From NCBI GenBank assembly GCA_036500605.1, contig DASYBU010000042.1:31114-95113 (forward strand): DNA of 64,000 bases, written 5' to 3'. Made by a program: the position numbers and the translations under genes. Numbering within the stretch: position 1 is the stretch's first letter; every line of letters begins with the position of its first letter. The notes beneath the pieces were generated by a model. That model ran no database searches. It saw only the letters and a program-made list of their open reading frames with translations, and was not told the DNA's origin. This stretch comes from JAFALK01 sp036500605 (GTDB taxonomy: Bacteria > Pseudomonadota > Gammaproteobacteria > Burkholderiales > Burkholderiaceae_C). Positions 1 through 8,656 of this stretch are shown here, piece after piece.

Positions 1-1
1 C

Positions 2-1690
2 GAGCTGCGCGCCCTGTTCGGCCCGATCGCCCAGGAGAAGGGCCTGAGCTTCAACATCGACGACGGTCTGCAGGCAACACTGATGACCGACTCGCAAAAG
101 CTCGGCCAGATCCTGCGCAACCTGCTGTCGAACGCGATGAAGTTCTGCAAGCAGGGCGAGGTGAGCCTGAAGCTGGAGCGCATACCGGACCAGGACCCCG
201 CCCTGCCCCTGCGCCTGACCGTGCGCGACACCGGCATCGGCATTCCCGCTGAGAAGCAGAGCGTGATCTTCGAGGCCTTCACGCAGGCCGACGGTTCAAC
301 CTCGCGTGAGTACGGCGGCACGGGCCTGGGCCTGACGATCAGCCAGCGCATGGCGCACCTGATGGGTGGCCGCATCGAGCTGCAGAGCGTTCCCGGCGAA
401 GGCAGCGCCTTCACGGTCTGCCTGCCCGATCAACAGGCGGCGGGCCGCTCGCCGGCCGCGAAGGAGCGCGTGAACGAGCCGGTGCATGAACCGGTGCAAG
501 ACGACCGCTACGGCCTGCGCCCCGGCGACCGCACCGTGCTGCTGATCGACGACGACGTCACCTTCGGCGAGGCGCTGATCGCCCTGAACCGAAGCAAGGG
601 CTACAAGACCCTGATCGCCGGCGACGGCGCGCAGGGCCTGGCGCTGGCGCGCCAATACCGGCCGAGCGGCATCCTGCTCGATCTCGGCCTGCCCGACATG
701 GAGGGCGCGCAGTTGCTGCACCAGCTCAAGACCGATCCGCGGCTGAGCGAGATCCCGGTGCACATCGTTTCCGGGCGGGGGCGCGATGAGTCGCTGATCC
801 AGGGAGGCGCGATCGGCTTCTCGCAAAAACCGGTCAACGACGACGCGCTGCTGTCGGCGCAAGCCGCGCTGATGGTGCATGTGAACAAGGCCGGCAAGGC
901 CGGAGCCCAGCGCGGCGTGCTGCTGCTGGAGGGCGAGAGCCTGCACCGCGATGCGCTTCAGGACGCCTTGCCCGCGGGCCGGCTGACGGTCTGTGCCCTG
1001 GACGATCCGATCGAGCCGCAACTCGCGGGCGCCGCCCCGGCGCTGGCTGTGATCGACCTGTCGGGGCGCGGCGTCGAGCGGGCGCTGGCCCTGTCCGCGC
1101 AGCTGCGCGAGACCTGGCCGAAGCTGCCGCTCGTGTATTGCACCGACCAGCCCGTGCCGGCCGATGAGGAGGGCGAGCTGCGCCGTTTCTCGGACAGCCT
1201 GATCCTGCAATCGAGCCAGTCGCGGCAGCGCTTGCTGGCCAATGTCGAACGCTTCCTCAATGAGGTTCCCGAGGCCCCGTCCAAGCCGGCAGCCAAGGGC
1301 AGCCAGCGCTTGAGCGGGCGACGCGTGCTGGTGACGGACGACGACCCGCGCAATCTCTTCGTCATCGTGGCGGCACTCGAGAAGAACGGCGCCAAGGTCA
1401 GCACCGCCGTCAACGGCCGCAAGGCGCTTGACTACCTGAAGGCGAACGACGTCGATCTGGTGCTGATGGACATCATGATGCCGGAGATGGACGGCTACCA
1501 GGCGCTGACCGAGCTGCGCTCGCAGCCGCGCTGGGCCAAGCTGCCCGTGGTGGTGCTCAGCGCCAAGGCCTTGCCCGCCGACCGCGCCCGCATGCTCGCG
1601 GCCGGTGCGCAGGACTTCCTCGCCAAGCCGGTCGACTACGAGGCCTTGATCGATACCGCGCAGCGCTGGAGCCAGGAGCCGCCGGCATGA
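2..1690 (+). CDS. Hybrid sensor histidine kinase with C-terminal receiver domains (5' partial)
   Basis: The frame is open from base 2, so the start and all sensor and dimerisation domains lie upstream of the window. The visible 562 residues begin inside the ATPase domain: N box (NLLSNAMKF), G1 (DTGIGIP), G2 (GTGLGL). A first receiver follows (LLIDDD, phospho-acceptor Asp in ILLDLGLPDMEG), then a receiver-like segment without a clear acceptor, then a typical receiver (VTDDD, LVLMDIMMPEMDG, Lys in LAKPVD). The kinase would autophosphorylate and relay to its own receivers. Its stop overlaps the CheB-CheR start by ATGA, so the two are translationally coupled. The input signal cannot be read from this part. 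Confidence 0.9.
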   Translation, partial: ELRALFGPIAQEKGLSFNIDDGLQATLMTDSQKLGQILRNLLSNAMKFCKQGEVSLKLERIPDQDPALPLRLTVRDTGIGIPAEKQSVIFEAFTQADGSTSREYGGTGLGLTISQRMAHLMGGRIELQSVPGEGSAFTVCLPDQQAAGRSPAAKERVNEPVHEPVQDDRYGLRPGDRTVLLIDDDVTFGEALIALNRSKGYKTLIAGDGAQGLALARQYRPSGILLDLGLPDMEGAQLLHQLKTDPRLSEIPVHIVSGRGRDESLIQGGAIGFSQKPVNDDALLSAQAALMVHVNKAGKAGAQRGVLLLEGESLHRDALQDALPAGRLTVCALDDPIEPQLAGAAPALAVIDLSGRGVERALALSAQLRETWPKLPLVYCTDQPVPADEEGELRRFSDSLILQSSQSRQRLLANVERFLNEVPEAPSKPAAKGSQRLSGRRVLVTDDDPRNLFVIVAALEKNGAKVSTAVNGRKALDYLKANDVDLVLMDIMMPEMDGYQALTELRSQPRWAKLPVVVLSAKALPADRARMLAAGAQDFLAKPVDYEALIDTAQRWSQEPPA

Positions 1691-3462
1691 GCGTGCACCT
1701 GCAGGCGGACGCCTCCAACGCTTGCGCGCAGCGGATCACGGTGCTGGGGCGGCCCTTGTCGGAGGCCAGCTGCGAGGAGCTGCTCGCCTTGCTGGCTCCG
1801 ACGACGTCAGGAAAAAAAGAACAAAAAGAAGAGGATGAAAAAGAAGAAGGAGAAGCGGCAACACCGACGGCGCTGAAGCTGGTCTTCTACGACGCCGACA
1901 CCCTGCCCGCACCGCTCATCGAAGCGATCTGCGCGGCGCTCGACGCGGGCCGCAAAGTCAAGGTGCTGGCCTATCACGGCCTGCTGGCGCAGCGCCTCGG
2001 GCACCTGGGCATCCCGGTGCGTCAGGCCGCGCGTGTCAAGCCGCGTCGACCGGGCGAAGAGGGCCAGACGGTGACGGTGCGCGCCTTCGCGCTGGCCGGC
2101 TCGGCGCACAGCCTGGACAAGCTGATGACCATCGTCGGCGCGCTGCCCCGCTCCGAGGCCAGCATCTTCGTGGCCCAGCATGTGGGGCCCGAACAGATCA
2201 ACCTGCTCGATCAGTTGCTGAAGACGCGCACCGACTGCACCGTGCTGATGCCGCAGCAGCTGTGCCCGATCGAGCCCGGGACGATCTACGTGGCGCCGCC
2301 CGGCCACCACATGAAGGTGGCGCATGGGCAGATCTATCTGACCCGTGACCGCGCCGTGCAGTTTGCGCGGCCGTCGATCGATGTGCTGTTTGAAAGCGTC
2401 GCCGCCGAATACGGCGACAGCGCGCTGGCGGTGCTCTTGTGCGGCTTTGGCAGCGACGGCGTGCAGGGCTGCGCCGCCATGAAGCGCAGCGGCTCGCTGG
2501 TGTTCGCCGAAGCGGGCGACGATTGCGGAGAGGCGCGCGCCATGCCCGATGCGGTGCGCGATGCCGGCCACTGCGACCAGAGCCTGCCCTTGCCCGCGCT
2601 GGCCAGCATCGTCGCGGCCATCGCCTCGGGCGAGCAGGATCTGCCCACGCCGGCGCTGATCCCCTTGTTCCTCGAAGCGCTGCACGCGCATTGCGGGCAG
2701 GACCTGCGCGGCTACCAAGCTGACAGCCTGATGCGCCGCATCCGCGCGCTGATGGGCCAGCTCGGCCTGCCGCGCTTCTCGGATTTCCAGCGCGCCCTGT
2801 TCAGCGAGAGCCAGGTCTTCGAGCGCTTCACGGCCGAGCTGCCTGTGGGCGTGACGAGCTTCTTCCGACATGCCGAGCAGCTGCGTGAGCTGCGCGAAGA
2901 AGTGCTGCCCTTCCTGCAGAGCTTTGCCGTGGTCAAGCTCTGGTGCGCGGGCTGTTCATCCGGCGAGGAAGCCTACTCGCTGGCCATCATGCTCGAGGAA
3001 GCGGGCCTCGCAGCGCGCAGCCATCTGTTTGCCACCGACATGAACGCGCACGCGCTGGCGCTGGCCTGCGACGGCCTGTACCCGATCGCCGCGCTGCGCG
3101 ATGCCGAGCGCGACTACCAGGCTGCCGGTGGCACTCGCACGCTGGCCGACTACCTGGAGCCGCGCGGCCGGATCGCGCGCATGGTTCGACGCCTGAGCGA
3201 GCACGTGCTGTTCTACCGGCACTCGCTGTCGGACGAAGGCGTGTTCAATGAGTTCCAGCTGATCGTCTGCCGCAATGTGCTGATCTATTTCAGCGCGGAG
3301 CTGCAGGCGCAGGTGCTGCAGCGCTTCACGCAGTCGCTTCACCCCGATGGGCTGCTGGTGCTGGGGCCGCATGACGGCATGAACATGATCGCGCGCGATT
3401 GCGGCTTCGTACCGCTGCGCGCGGGCGGCCACGTCTACAAGATGAGTGGGAGAACAACATGA
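1687..3462 (+). CDS. CheB-CheR fusion: protein-glutamate methylesterase / methyltransferase
   Basis: 591 aa. Residues about 130-315 match the CheB esterase: the catalytic Ser aligns with Ser139 (AGSAHS), His with His165 (VAQHVG), Asp with Asp257 (GFGSDGVQG). Residues about 325-585 match CheR: VTSFFRH, the SAM-binding WCAGCSSGEEAYSLA, FATDMN, and FQLIVCRNVLIYF. CheR methylates and CheB demethylates chemoreceptor glutamates. Fusions of this kind usually act in non-flagellar sensory systems. The first ~110 residues match no domain I recognise and are interrupted by a Lys/Glu-rich stretch (residues 42-56) encoded by an A-rich tract at 1810-1857. The gene overlaps both neighbours by ATGA. No chemoreceptor gene is visible, so the partner is unknown. 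Confidence 0.9.
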   Translation: MSVHLQADASNACAQRITVLGRPLSEASCEELLALLAPTTSGKKEQKEEDEKEEGEAATPTALKLVFYDADTLPAPLIEAICAALDAGRKVKVLAYHGLLAQRLGHLGIPVRQAARVKPRRPGEEGQTVTVRAFALAGSAHSLDKLMTIVGALPRSEASIFVAQHVGPEQINLLDQLLKTRTDCTVLMPQQLCPIEPGTIYVAPPGHHMKVAHGQIYLTRDRAVQFARPSIDVLFESVAAEYGDSALAVLLCGFGSDGVQGCAAMKRSGSLVFAEAGDDCGEARAMPDAVRDAGHCDQSLPLPALASIVAAIASGEQDLPTPALIPLFLEALHAHCGQDLRGYQADSLMRRIRALMGQLGLPRFSDFQRALFSESQVFERFTAELPVGVTSFFRHAEQLRELREEVLPFLQSFAVVKLWCAGCSSGEEAYSLAIMLEEAGLAARSHLFATDMNAHALALACDGLYPIAALRDAERDYQAAGGTRTLADYLEPRGRIARMVRRLSEHVLFYRHSLSDEGVFNEFQLIVCRNVLIYFSAELQAQVLQRFTQSLHPDGLLVLGPHDGMNMIARDCGFVPLRAGGHVYKMSGRTT

Positions 3463-4715
3463 ACGACCGAAGATCCGAAGAGAAGTTCGACGACAAATTC
3501 ATCGTGCTGGCCGTTGACGATCGCGATGCCAACCTCATTGCCTTGCGCGCCCTTTTCAGCCAGACGCCCGACATCGAGCTGGTCGAAGCCACCTCGGGCG
3601 AAGAGGCGCTGATGATCACGCTCCAGCGCAACATCCACCTGATCCTGCTCGACGTCAACATGCCCGGCATGGACGGCTTCGAGACCGCCGAGCACCTGCA
3701 GGCCGTGGAGCGCACGCGCGACATCCCGATCGTTTTCCTGAGCGCCACCGCCAAGGCCGAAGTCTTCATGCAGCGCGGCTACAACCTTGGCGCGGTCGAC
3801 TACCTGGCCAAGCCGATCGAGGACAACCTGCTGATCAACCGCGTGCGCCTCTATCAGCGGCTTTATCAGGGCCACCGCGCGTTGCAGGCCAATCTGGAGA
3901 CGCTGCGCACCGCGCAGGAGCGCCTGCTGCAGACCGAGAAGCTCGCGGCCCTGAACCCGATGGTGATCGCGGTGGCGCATGAGCTCAACACGCCGATCGG
4001 CAACTGCCAGCTGATGGTCAGCACGATGCGCGAGGAGACCGCCGAGATCGTGCGCCGCTGGGAGTCGGGCACGAACCTGCGCCGCACCGAGCTGGAAGCC
4101 TATCTGCGCAGCAATGTCGAGGGCACGGCCCTGCTCGACAAGGCGCTGACCAGCGCCGCGCATGTGGTGGGCCGCTTCAAGGAAATGGCGGTGCGCGAGC
4201 ACTCCTGGGCGCGCAGCCGCTTCCAGCTGCGCGAGCCGGTGAACCTGGCGGTGTCGACCATTGCCAACCGCATCAACATGCCCGGCCTCGAGATCATCCA
4301 GAACATCCCGAACGGCCTGCCGATGGACAGCTTCAACAGCGCGCTGGCGCAGGTCATCGACGAGCTGCTCTCCAACTCGCTGCTGCATGGTTTCGAGGGC
4401 CGCGGCAGCGGCAAGATCAGCATCGAGGCGCTGCTCGACTCGGGCGGCGATCAGGTGCTGCTCAGCTACATCGACAACGGCGCGGGCATGTCCGCCGAGA
4501 CGCTGGCCAAGGCTTTTGATCCCTTCTACACGACGCGCTTCGGCCAGGGCCGCAGCGGCCTGGGCCTGAGCATTTGCTACAACATCGTGGCCGGCCTGCT
4601 GGGCGGCGAGATCGGCATCCGCAGCGCGCCGGGCGAAGGGACGGAGTTCAGCATCAGCCTGCCGCTGAATGCGCCGGTGCGGGACCGGAACACGCAGAGC
4701 GGCATCCTGACCTGA
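3459..4715 (+). CDS. Response regulator-histidine kinase fusion (receiver first)
   Basis: 418 aa from ATG 3459, which overlaps the CheB-CheR stop (ATGA). A frame start at 3399 exists but lies inside CheB-CheR. Residues about 12-130 are a receiver with acceptor Asp65 (LLDVNMPGMDG) and Lys in YLAKPIED. A coiled-coil linker leads to a dimerisation helix with His174 (VAHELNTPIG), and residues about 290-405 are a HATPase (DNGAGMS, GRSGLGLS). No membrane segment is present, so it is cytosolic and should take phosphate from another kinase, plausibly the hybrid kinase at the start of this operon. It is the last gene of the unit; the next gene is convergent 14 bp away. Confidence 0.92.
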   Translation: MNDRRSEEKFDDKFIVLAVDDRDANLIALRALFSQTPDIELVEATSGEEALMITLQRNIHLILLDVNMPGMDGFETAEHLQAVERTRDIPIVFLSATAKAEVFMQRGYNLGAVDYLAKPIEDNLLINRVRLYQRLYQGHRALQANLETLRTAQERLLQTEKLAALNPMVIAVAHELNTPIGNCQLMVSTMREETAEIVRRWESGTNLRRTELEAYLRSNVEGTALLDKALTSAAHVVGRFKEMAVREHSWARSRFQLREPVNLAVSTIANRINMPGLEIIQNIPNGLPMDSFNSALAQVIDELLSNSLLHGFEGRGSGKISIEALLDSGGDQVLLSYIDNGAGMSAETLAKAFDPFYTTRFGQGRSGLGLSICYNIVAGLLGGEIGIRSAPGEGTEFSISLPLNAPVRDRNTQSGILT

Positions 4716-4729
4716 ACTTCCGTTGAAGA

Positions 4730-6025
4730 TCAGCGCGCCGGGCGGAAGTATTCCCGCTCCGCCTCCCGACTCACCTCCTGCGCCGCGCTGAAATCAGCCA
4801 GCTGGCGCACGCGCAGGTTGAAGTCCACGCCAAAGGCCGTGATCAGGTTGCGCAGGCCGCCGATGTCGGCCACGCCGAACATCGCCTGCACCTCGCCCAC
4901 CGCCACCTCGGCCTTGGCATCGCCGGGCAGCGTGGAGGACTTGCGCAGCCGCACCAGTTGCGTGTCAACCCTGTCCTGCAGTTCGCGTGGGCCGGCCACG
5001 CCGGCCCGCACGCACAGGTCGAAAGGCTGGCTGTTCAGGAGCTTCAGCGCGGCATCGTTGCCCTTGTACTTGTCTTGCAGCATGGCCGCCGCATTGAGCA
5101 TGCGCGAGAGGTACTTGGACGCATGCACAAAGGCCTCGCCATTGGCGCGGCGCTGCTCCGTGCCGGCCTTCTTGGCCTTGGCCTCGCTCTCCAGCGTCTT
5201 CATGTCCTTGTAGAAATCGGCCATCTGCTCGTTGGTCGATTGCAGCAGCTCGGCCGGTTTGATCTCCTCCAGCACCTTGGCCTTCTTCTCGGGCGTCGAG
5301 GCCTGCATGCCGGCCACGATGTGCGCGATGGCGCCCTGGCTCACATAGGCCTCGTTGGCGAACACGATGTTGGTGAACTGCGCCTGCTTGATGCGCGCCT
5401 TCAGCGCATTGATGGAAGCGCCCGCCTGGTCGACCCAGGCCGCGTGCGGCACGCCCTTGTGGTGCTTCTCGCAGTTGGCGCCTTCCGTGGTCTCGAGCAG
5501 ATGGGTTTCGAGATCGTTGACCTTGGTCTGGTCCTCGCGCAGGGCCGTCATGGTCTTGGCGTACATCGCGTCGGTCGTCTCCATCACATCGTCCTGGAAA
5601 TGCTCTTCGAGCGTGTCCAGGAACTTGGGCAAGGCGGCTTGCACCTCGGCCAGCGCCTGGCTCAGCGCGGGGCCGGTGGCGGTGTTGGCGGCGTTGTTGA
5701 TGCGCTTGAATTCGTCGTAAGCCTTCTCGAACACGAGGCGCTCTTCCGCCGGCAGTTCGGCGAGACGCTTCTCCACGGTCTTGACGATCTCCAGCACCTT
5801 CTCGCGTGCGGTCAGCAGGTAGACGTCTTCGGCCTCCTCGAAGCGTTGCTGGATGCGGTCGCGGTCCTTGCCGGCGGGCATCGAGTCACGCAGCGCATGC
5901 CACATCTTGTTGAAGCTGGTCTCGTCGAGGAAGCGGCGCTGCTTCATCAGCGTGGCCACGTCCTGGTCGATGCCGGCCATGTTCGCCACCGGGCCCACGG
6001 GCTCGGCGATCTCGTTGTCGGCCAC
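4730..6025 (-). CDS. C-terminal part of a large coiled-coil protein, downstream of an in-frame amber codon
   Basis: 431 aa if translation restarts at GTG 6025. It is in the same frame as the gene at 6059-7756 and separated from it only by TAG (6059-6061) and 11 sense codons (DNISAKGEAGE), so it reads as the second part of a roughly 1008-aa protein. The sequence is mostly charged amphipathic helix (for example DRIQQRFEEAEDVYLL) with no signal peptide or membrane span. I do not recognise the family. No convincing ribosome binding site precedes GTG 6025, which favours a broken or read-through gene over an independent one. It converges with the kinase gene 14 bp away. Confidence 0.6.
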   Translation of the reverse strand: MADNEIAEPVGPVANMAGIDQDVATLMKQRRFLDETSFNKMWHALRDSMPAGKDRDRIQQRFEEAEDVYLLTAREKVLEIVKTVEKRLAELPAEERLVFEKAYDEFKRINNAANTATGPALSQALAEVQAALPKFLDTLEEHFQDDVMETTDAMYAKTMTALREDQTKVNDLETHLLETTEGANCEKHHKGVPHAAWVDQAGASINALKARIKQAQFTNIVFANEAYVSQGAIAHIVAGMQASTPEKKAKVLEEIKPAELLQSTNEQMADFYKDMKTLESEAKAKKAGTEQRRANGEAFVHASKYLSRMLNAAAMLQDKYKGNDAALKLLNSQPFDLCVRAGVAGPRELQDRVDTQLVRLRKSSTLPGDAKAEVAVGEVQAMFGVADIGGLRNLITAFGVDFNLRVRQLADFSAAQEVSREAEREYFRPAR

Positions 6026-6058
6026 CTCGCCGGCCTCGCCCTTGGCGCTGATGTTGTC

Positions 6059-7756
6059 CTAAATCGCCTTGTAGTCGCGGGCGTAGAGGTTGGTGTCGAA
6101 CACGCGGCCGGGCGGGCGGCCGAAGTCCTTCTTCACCTTGTCGTTGAATTCCTTCATGGCCACCACGTCGACGCCCGAGTTGGGCGAGGCCACGGTGATG
6201 TCGAGATCGGATTCGATGTCCTCGCTGCCACCGCTCCTGAACAGCAGACCGGCCGCCTTGTGCTTGACGTGAAGCGCAGAGATCAGCAGATCGACGTAGT
6301 GGCGGCGGAACTGGTAGAGCTTCCACATCACCGCATCGGTGATCTTGTTCTGCGTGGTCACACCGGGCAGAACGACGTCCTTGCCGCTCTTGCGCATGGC
6401 CTTGAACTTGAACCAGCCGTACTCCGCGAAGGCGGCGCGGCAGACGGCATCGTTCCACTGGTCGGCGTCCGGGTCCGCGTTGTCTTTGAAGCCGACCTTG
6501 GCTGGCGGTGGCTTGATGTCGAGCTGCTGCGCGCCGGCATCCTTGAGCAGTTGGGCCAGGTCGGCCGCGCGCGCGAACTCGTCCTCCATCAGCCGCTTCA
6601 GCGCGGTCAGGTCCGGCGGATCGGTGGCCATCAGCTGGTTGATCTCGGTCTTGAGCCGCTGGCCCTTGGCCTCGGACTCCGCTCGCTGGGTTTCGACCTT
6701 GGCGGCTTCCTCGCGCTTGAGGGCGACTTGTTCCGGTGTGAGCGCGGCCGCGGGCTTGCCCGGGCCTGCGGCAGCGGCGGCCGGCTGGGTTCGCGGCGCC
6801 GCGGCGACGTCGTCCTCGACCTTCTTCAGCCGGGCCACGGCCGCGACCAGATCGCTGGTCGACAGGCTGGCCGCCTCGCTCACGCCCACGGTGGCTGCCC
6901 GGCCGCCCACCCAGCCCGCGGCCGTGAGCGCCTTGATGCGCGGCACCAGCGCGGCGAAGCGGGTCTTGAACTCCGCCATCTGGATTTTCTTCGCGGCGAT
7001 GTTGGCTTCGTCCGCGGACGGCGGCTCGTCGCCCTCCCCGCTGACATCGGAGCCTGCGTCAGCGGCCTCGGCAATCTCAGCGGGCTCAGCGGGCTCGCCG
7101 TCGTCATCGATGTCGTCCGGGTTCTCGCCGCGCACGCGCACCTTGACGCGCTGCTCCGTCTGCTTGAGCAGCGCCGCCCGGAGCTTCTTGGCCAAGCCCG
7201 CCACCTCGGTCTTCAGGACGAAGGTCACCGCATTGGCTTCAAGAATGCATTCGCCCGCCACATACTTGGGCGGGCTGCTGGCACCGAGATACGCGGCCAG
7301 CGGCTTGCGCGCGGCCGGCGTTGGCGCGCGCTTGGCAAGCATCACCGCCGCCTCCTTGCTGCCCACGGCCACCAGGGCCTGGCACGGCACGCCCTTCTTG
7401 ACCGCACGCAGCAGCGGGATCAGCTTGGTGGTCAGCGCGGCCGGGCCTTCTTCATCCTCGGACTCCGCGGCTTCCTCGGCCTCTTTCTCCGCGGCCTTGT
7501 TGGCGGCGCGGCGCTCGCTCTCGATCGCCTTGTCCATCAGCGCCAGCTGGGCGAGGATTTCCTTGTCGGCCTTGTGCTCCTTGCGCAGCGCGTCGACCAG
7601 TTTCTCCAGGTCCTTCAAGGCCTCCAGCCACTTCGCCGGGCTGTCGCGCTCGGCCTTGGCCAGCTCGGCCAGCGCCTTCAGCAGCGCAGCGTCCTTGATC
7701 GTGCGGCCTTTGGCAAAGGTTTTCCAGACGGATTCGCTGAGATTCTTGTCGGCCAT
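6059..7756 (-). CDS. N-terminal part of a large coiled-coil protein with a nucleotidyltransferase-like motif; ends at amber codon
   Basis: 565 aa to TAG 6059-6061. Residues 1-100 and 340-410 are Lys/Glu/Ala-rich predicted coiled coil, with acidic Ala/Pro linkers at about 212-250 and 320-340. Residues 508-520 (SGGSEDIESDLDI) look like the GS...DxD signature of polymerase-beta-type nucleotidyltransferases (Gly510-Ser511, Asp517, Asp519), and Asp554 in VFDTN could be the third carboxylate. That assignment is inference from one motif. The open frame continues after TAG into the 4730-6025 gene. No secretion signal is seen. It diverges from the YebC-family gene across 148 bp. Confidence 0.7.
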   Translation of the reverse strand: MADKNLSESVWKTFAKGRTIKDAALLKALAELAKAERDSPAKWLEALKDLEKLVDALRKEHKADKEILAQLALMDKAIESERRAANKAAEKEAEEAAESEDEEGPAALTTKLIPLLRAVKKGVPCQALVAVGSKEAAVMLAKRAPTPAARKPLAAYLGASSPPKYVAGECILEANAVTFVLKTEVAGLAKKLRAALLKQTEQRVKVRVRGENPDDIDDDGEPAEPAEIAEAADAGSDVSGEGDEPPSADEANIAAKKIQMAEFKTRFAALVPRIKALTAAGWVGGRAATVGVSEAASLSTSDLVAAVARLKKVEDDVAAAPRTQPAAAAAGPGKPAAALTPEQVALKREEAAKVETQRAESEAKGQRLKTEINQLMATDPPDLTALKRLMEDEFARAADLAQLLKDAGAQQLDIKPPPAKVGFKDNADPDADQWNDAVCRAAFAEYGWFKFKAMRKSGKDVVLPGVTTQNKITDAVMWKLYQFRRHYVDLLISALHVKHKAAGLLFRSGGSEDIESDLDITVASPNSGVDVVAMKEFNDKVKKDFGRPPGRVFDTNLYARDYKAI

Positions 7757-7904
7757 CGCTTGCTTTTCGGTGAAGTGAAATCCGCGGCGACTGTAACGTC
7801 CTAACGCCGAATTTCAGCGCATCGGGACCCTCAAGCAAAGGGTGGAAAGCCGGGGGTGTATAACTCCGGCCCAGCTGTACCAAGCATGAATGAAGGAAAA
7901 GACG

Positions 7905-8618
7905 ATGGGCGCACAGTGGAAAGCCAAGCACAAGGATCTCGCGGCCAATGCCAAGGGCCGCATCTTTGGCAAGTTATCGAAGGAAATCATGCTCGCCGCC
8001 CGCAATGGCGCCGACCCTGATCTCAATCCGCGCCTGCGCATGGTGCTGACCGCTGCGCGCAAGGCCTCGATGCCGCGCGACACGCTCGAGCACGCCATCA
8101 AGAAAGGCGCCGGCCTGCTGGGCGACGCGGTCCATTTCGAGCGCGTGACCTATGAAGGTTTTGCCCCGCACCGCGTGCCGCTGATCGTGGAATGCCTGAC
8201 CGACAACATCAACCGCACGGTCTCCGAGATCCGCGTGCTGTTCCGCAAGGGCCAGCTCGGTGCCAGCGGCTCCGTGGCCTGGGACTTCAACCACGTGGGC
8301 CTGATCGAAGGCGCCCCGGCCGCAGCCGGCGCCGATGGCGAACTGGCCGCGATCGAAGCCGGCGCGCAGGATTTCGAGCCGGCCGAGGAAGAAGGCCACA
8401 CGCTCTTCATCAGCGAGCCGGCCGATCTCGACATCGTCGCCCGCGCCCTGCCCGCTCACGGCTTCACCGTGATCTCGGCCAAGCTCGGTTACCGCGCCAA
8501 GAACCCGGTCGACCCGGCGAGCCTGAGTGCGACCGACCTCGAAGAAGTGGAAGCCTTCCTGGCGGCGATCGATGCGAACGATGACGTGCAGGAAGTGTTC
8601 GTCGCCTTGGGCGGCTGA
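7905..8618 (+). CDS. YebC/PmpR-TACO1 family regulator (paralogue type)
   Basis: 238 aa from ATG 7905, which follows AAGGAAAA; an upstream in-frame ATG at 7890 is less well placed. The N-terminus MGAQWKAKHKD, then NAKGRIFGKLSKEI, NPRLRMVL and the core YEGFAPHRVPLIVECLTDNINRT are diagnostic of the family. The usual MAGHSKW start is replaced, marking the second-copy subfamily. Members have been described as DNA-binding regulators and, for TACO1/YebC, as factors that help translate proline-rich stretches. It is a single gene, followed by a strong hairpin terminator shared with the convergent gene. Confidence 0.9.
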   Translation: MGAQWKAKHKDLAANAKGRIFGKLSKEIMLAARNGADPDLNPRLRMVLTAARKASMPRDTLEHAIKKGAGLLGDAVHFERVTYEGFAPHRVPLIVECLTDNINRTVSEIRVLFRKGQLGASGSVAWDFNHVGLIEGAPAAAGADGELAAIEAGAQDFEPAEEEGHTLFISEPADLDIVARALPAHGFTVISAKLGYRAKNPVDPASLSATDLEEVEAFLAAIDANDDVQEVFVALGG

Positions 8619-8621
8619 ATC

Positions 8622-8653
8622 GGCGGCAGACTCTCCCGAGTCCGCCGCCTTTC
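8622..8653. terminator. Bidirectional hairpin terminator between convergent genes
   Basis: Arms GGCGGCAGACTC (8622-8633) and GAGTCCGCCGCC (8638-8649) pair over 12 bp with one mismatch around a TCCC loop, followed by TTTC on the plus strand. It lies in the 38-bp gap between the YebC-family stop and the di-haem oxidoreductase stop. Confidence 0.75.
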
Positions 8654-8656
8654 AAC

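Noticed and set aside
4958..7804. A 948-codon open frame on the plus strand opposite the coiled-coil gene
   Set aside because: It is a GC-driven antisense frame: Leu/Gly/Arg/His-rich, no domain motifs, and it spans the divergent promoter side of the real gene.
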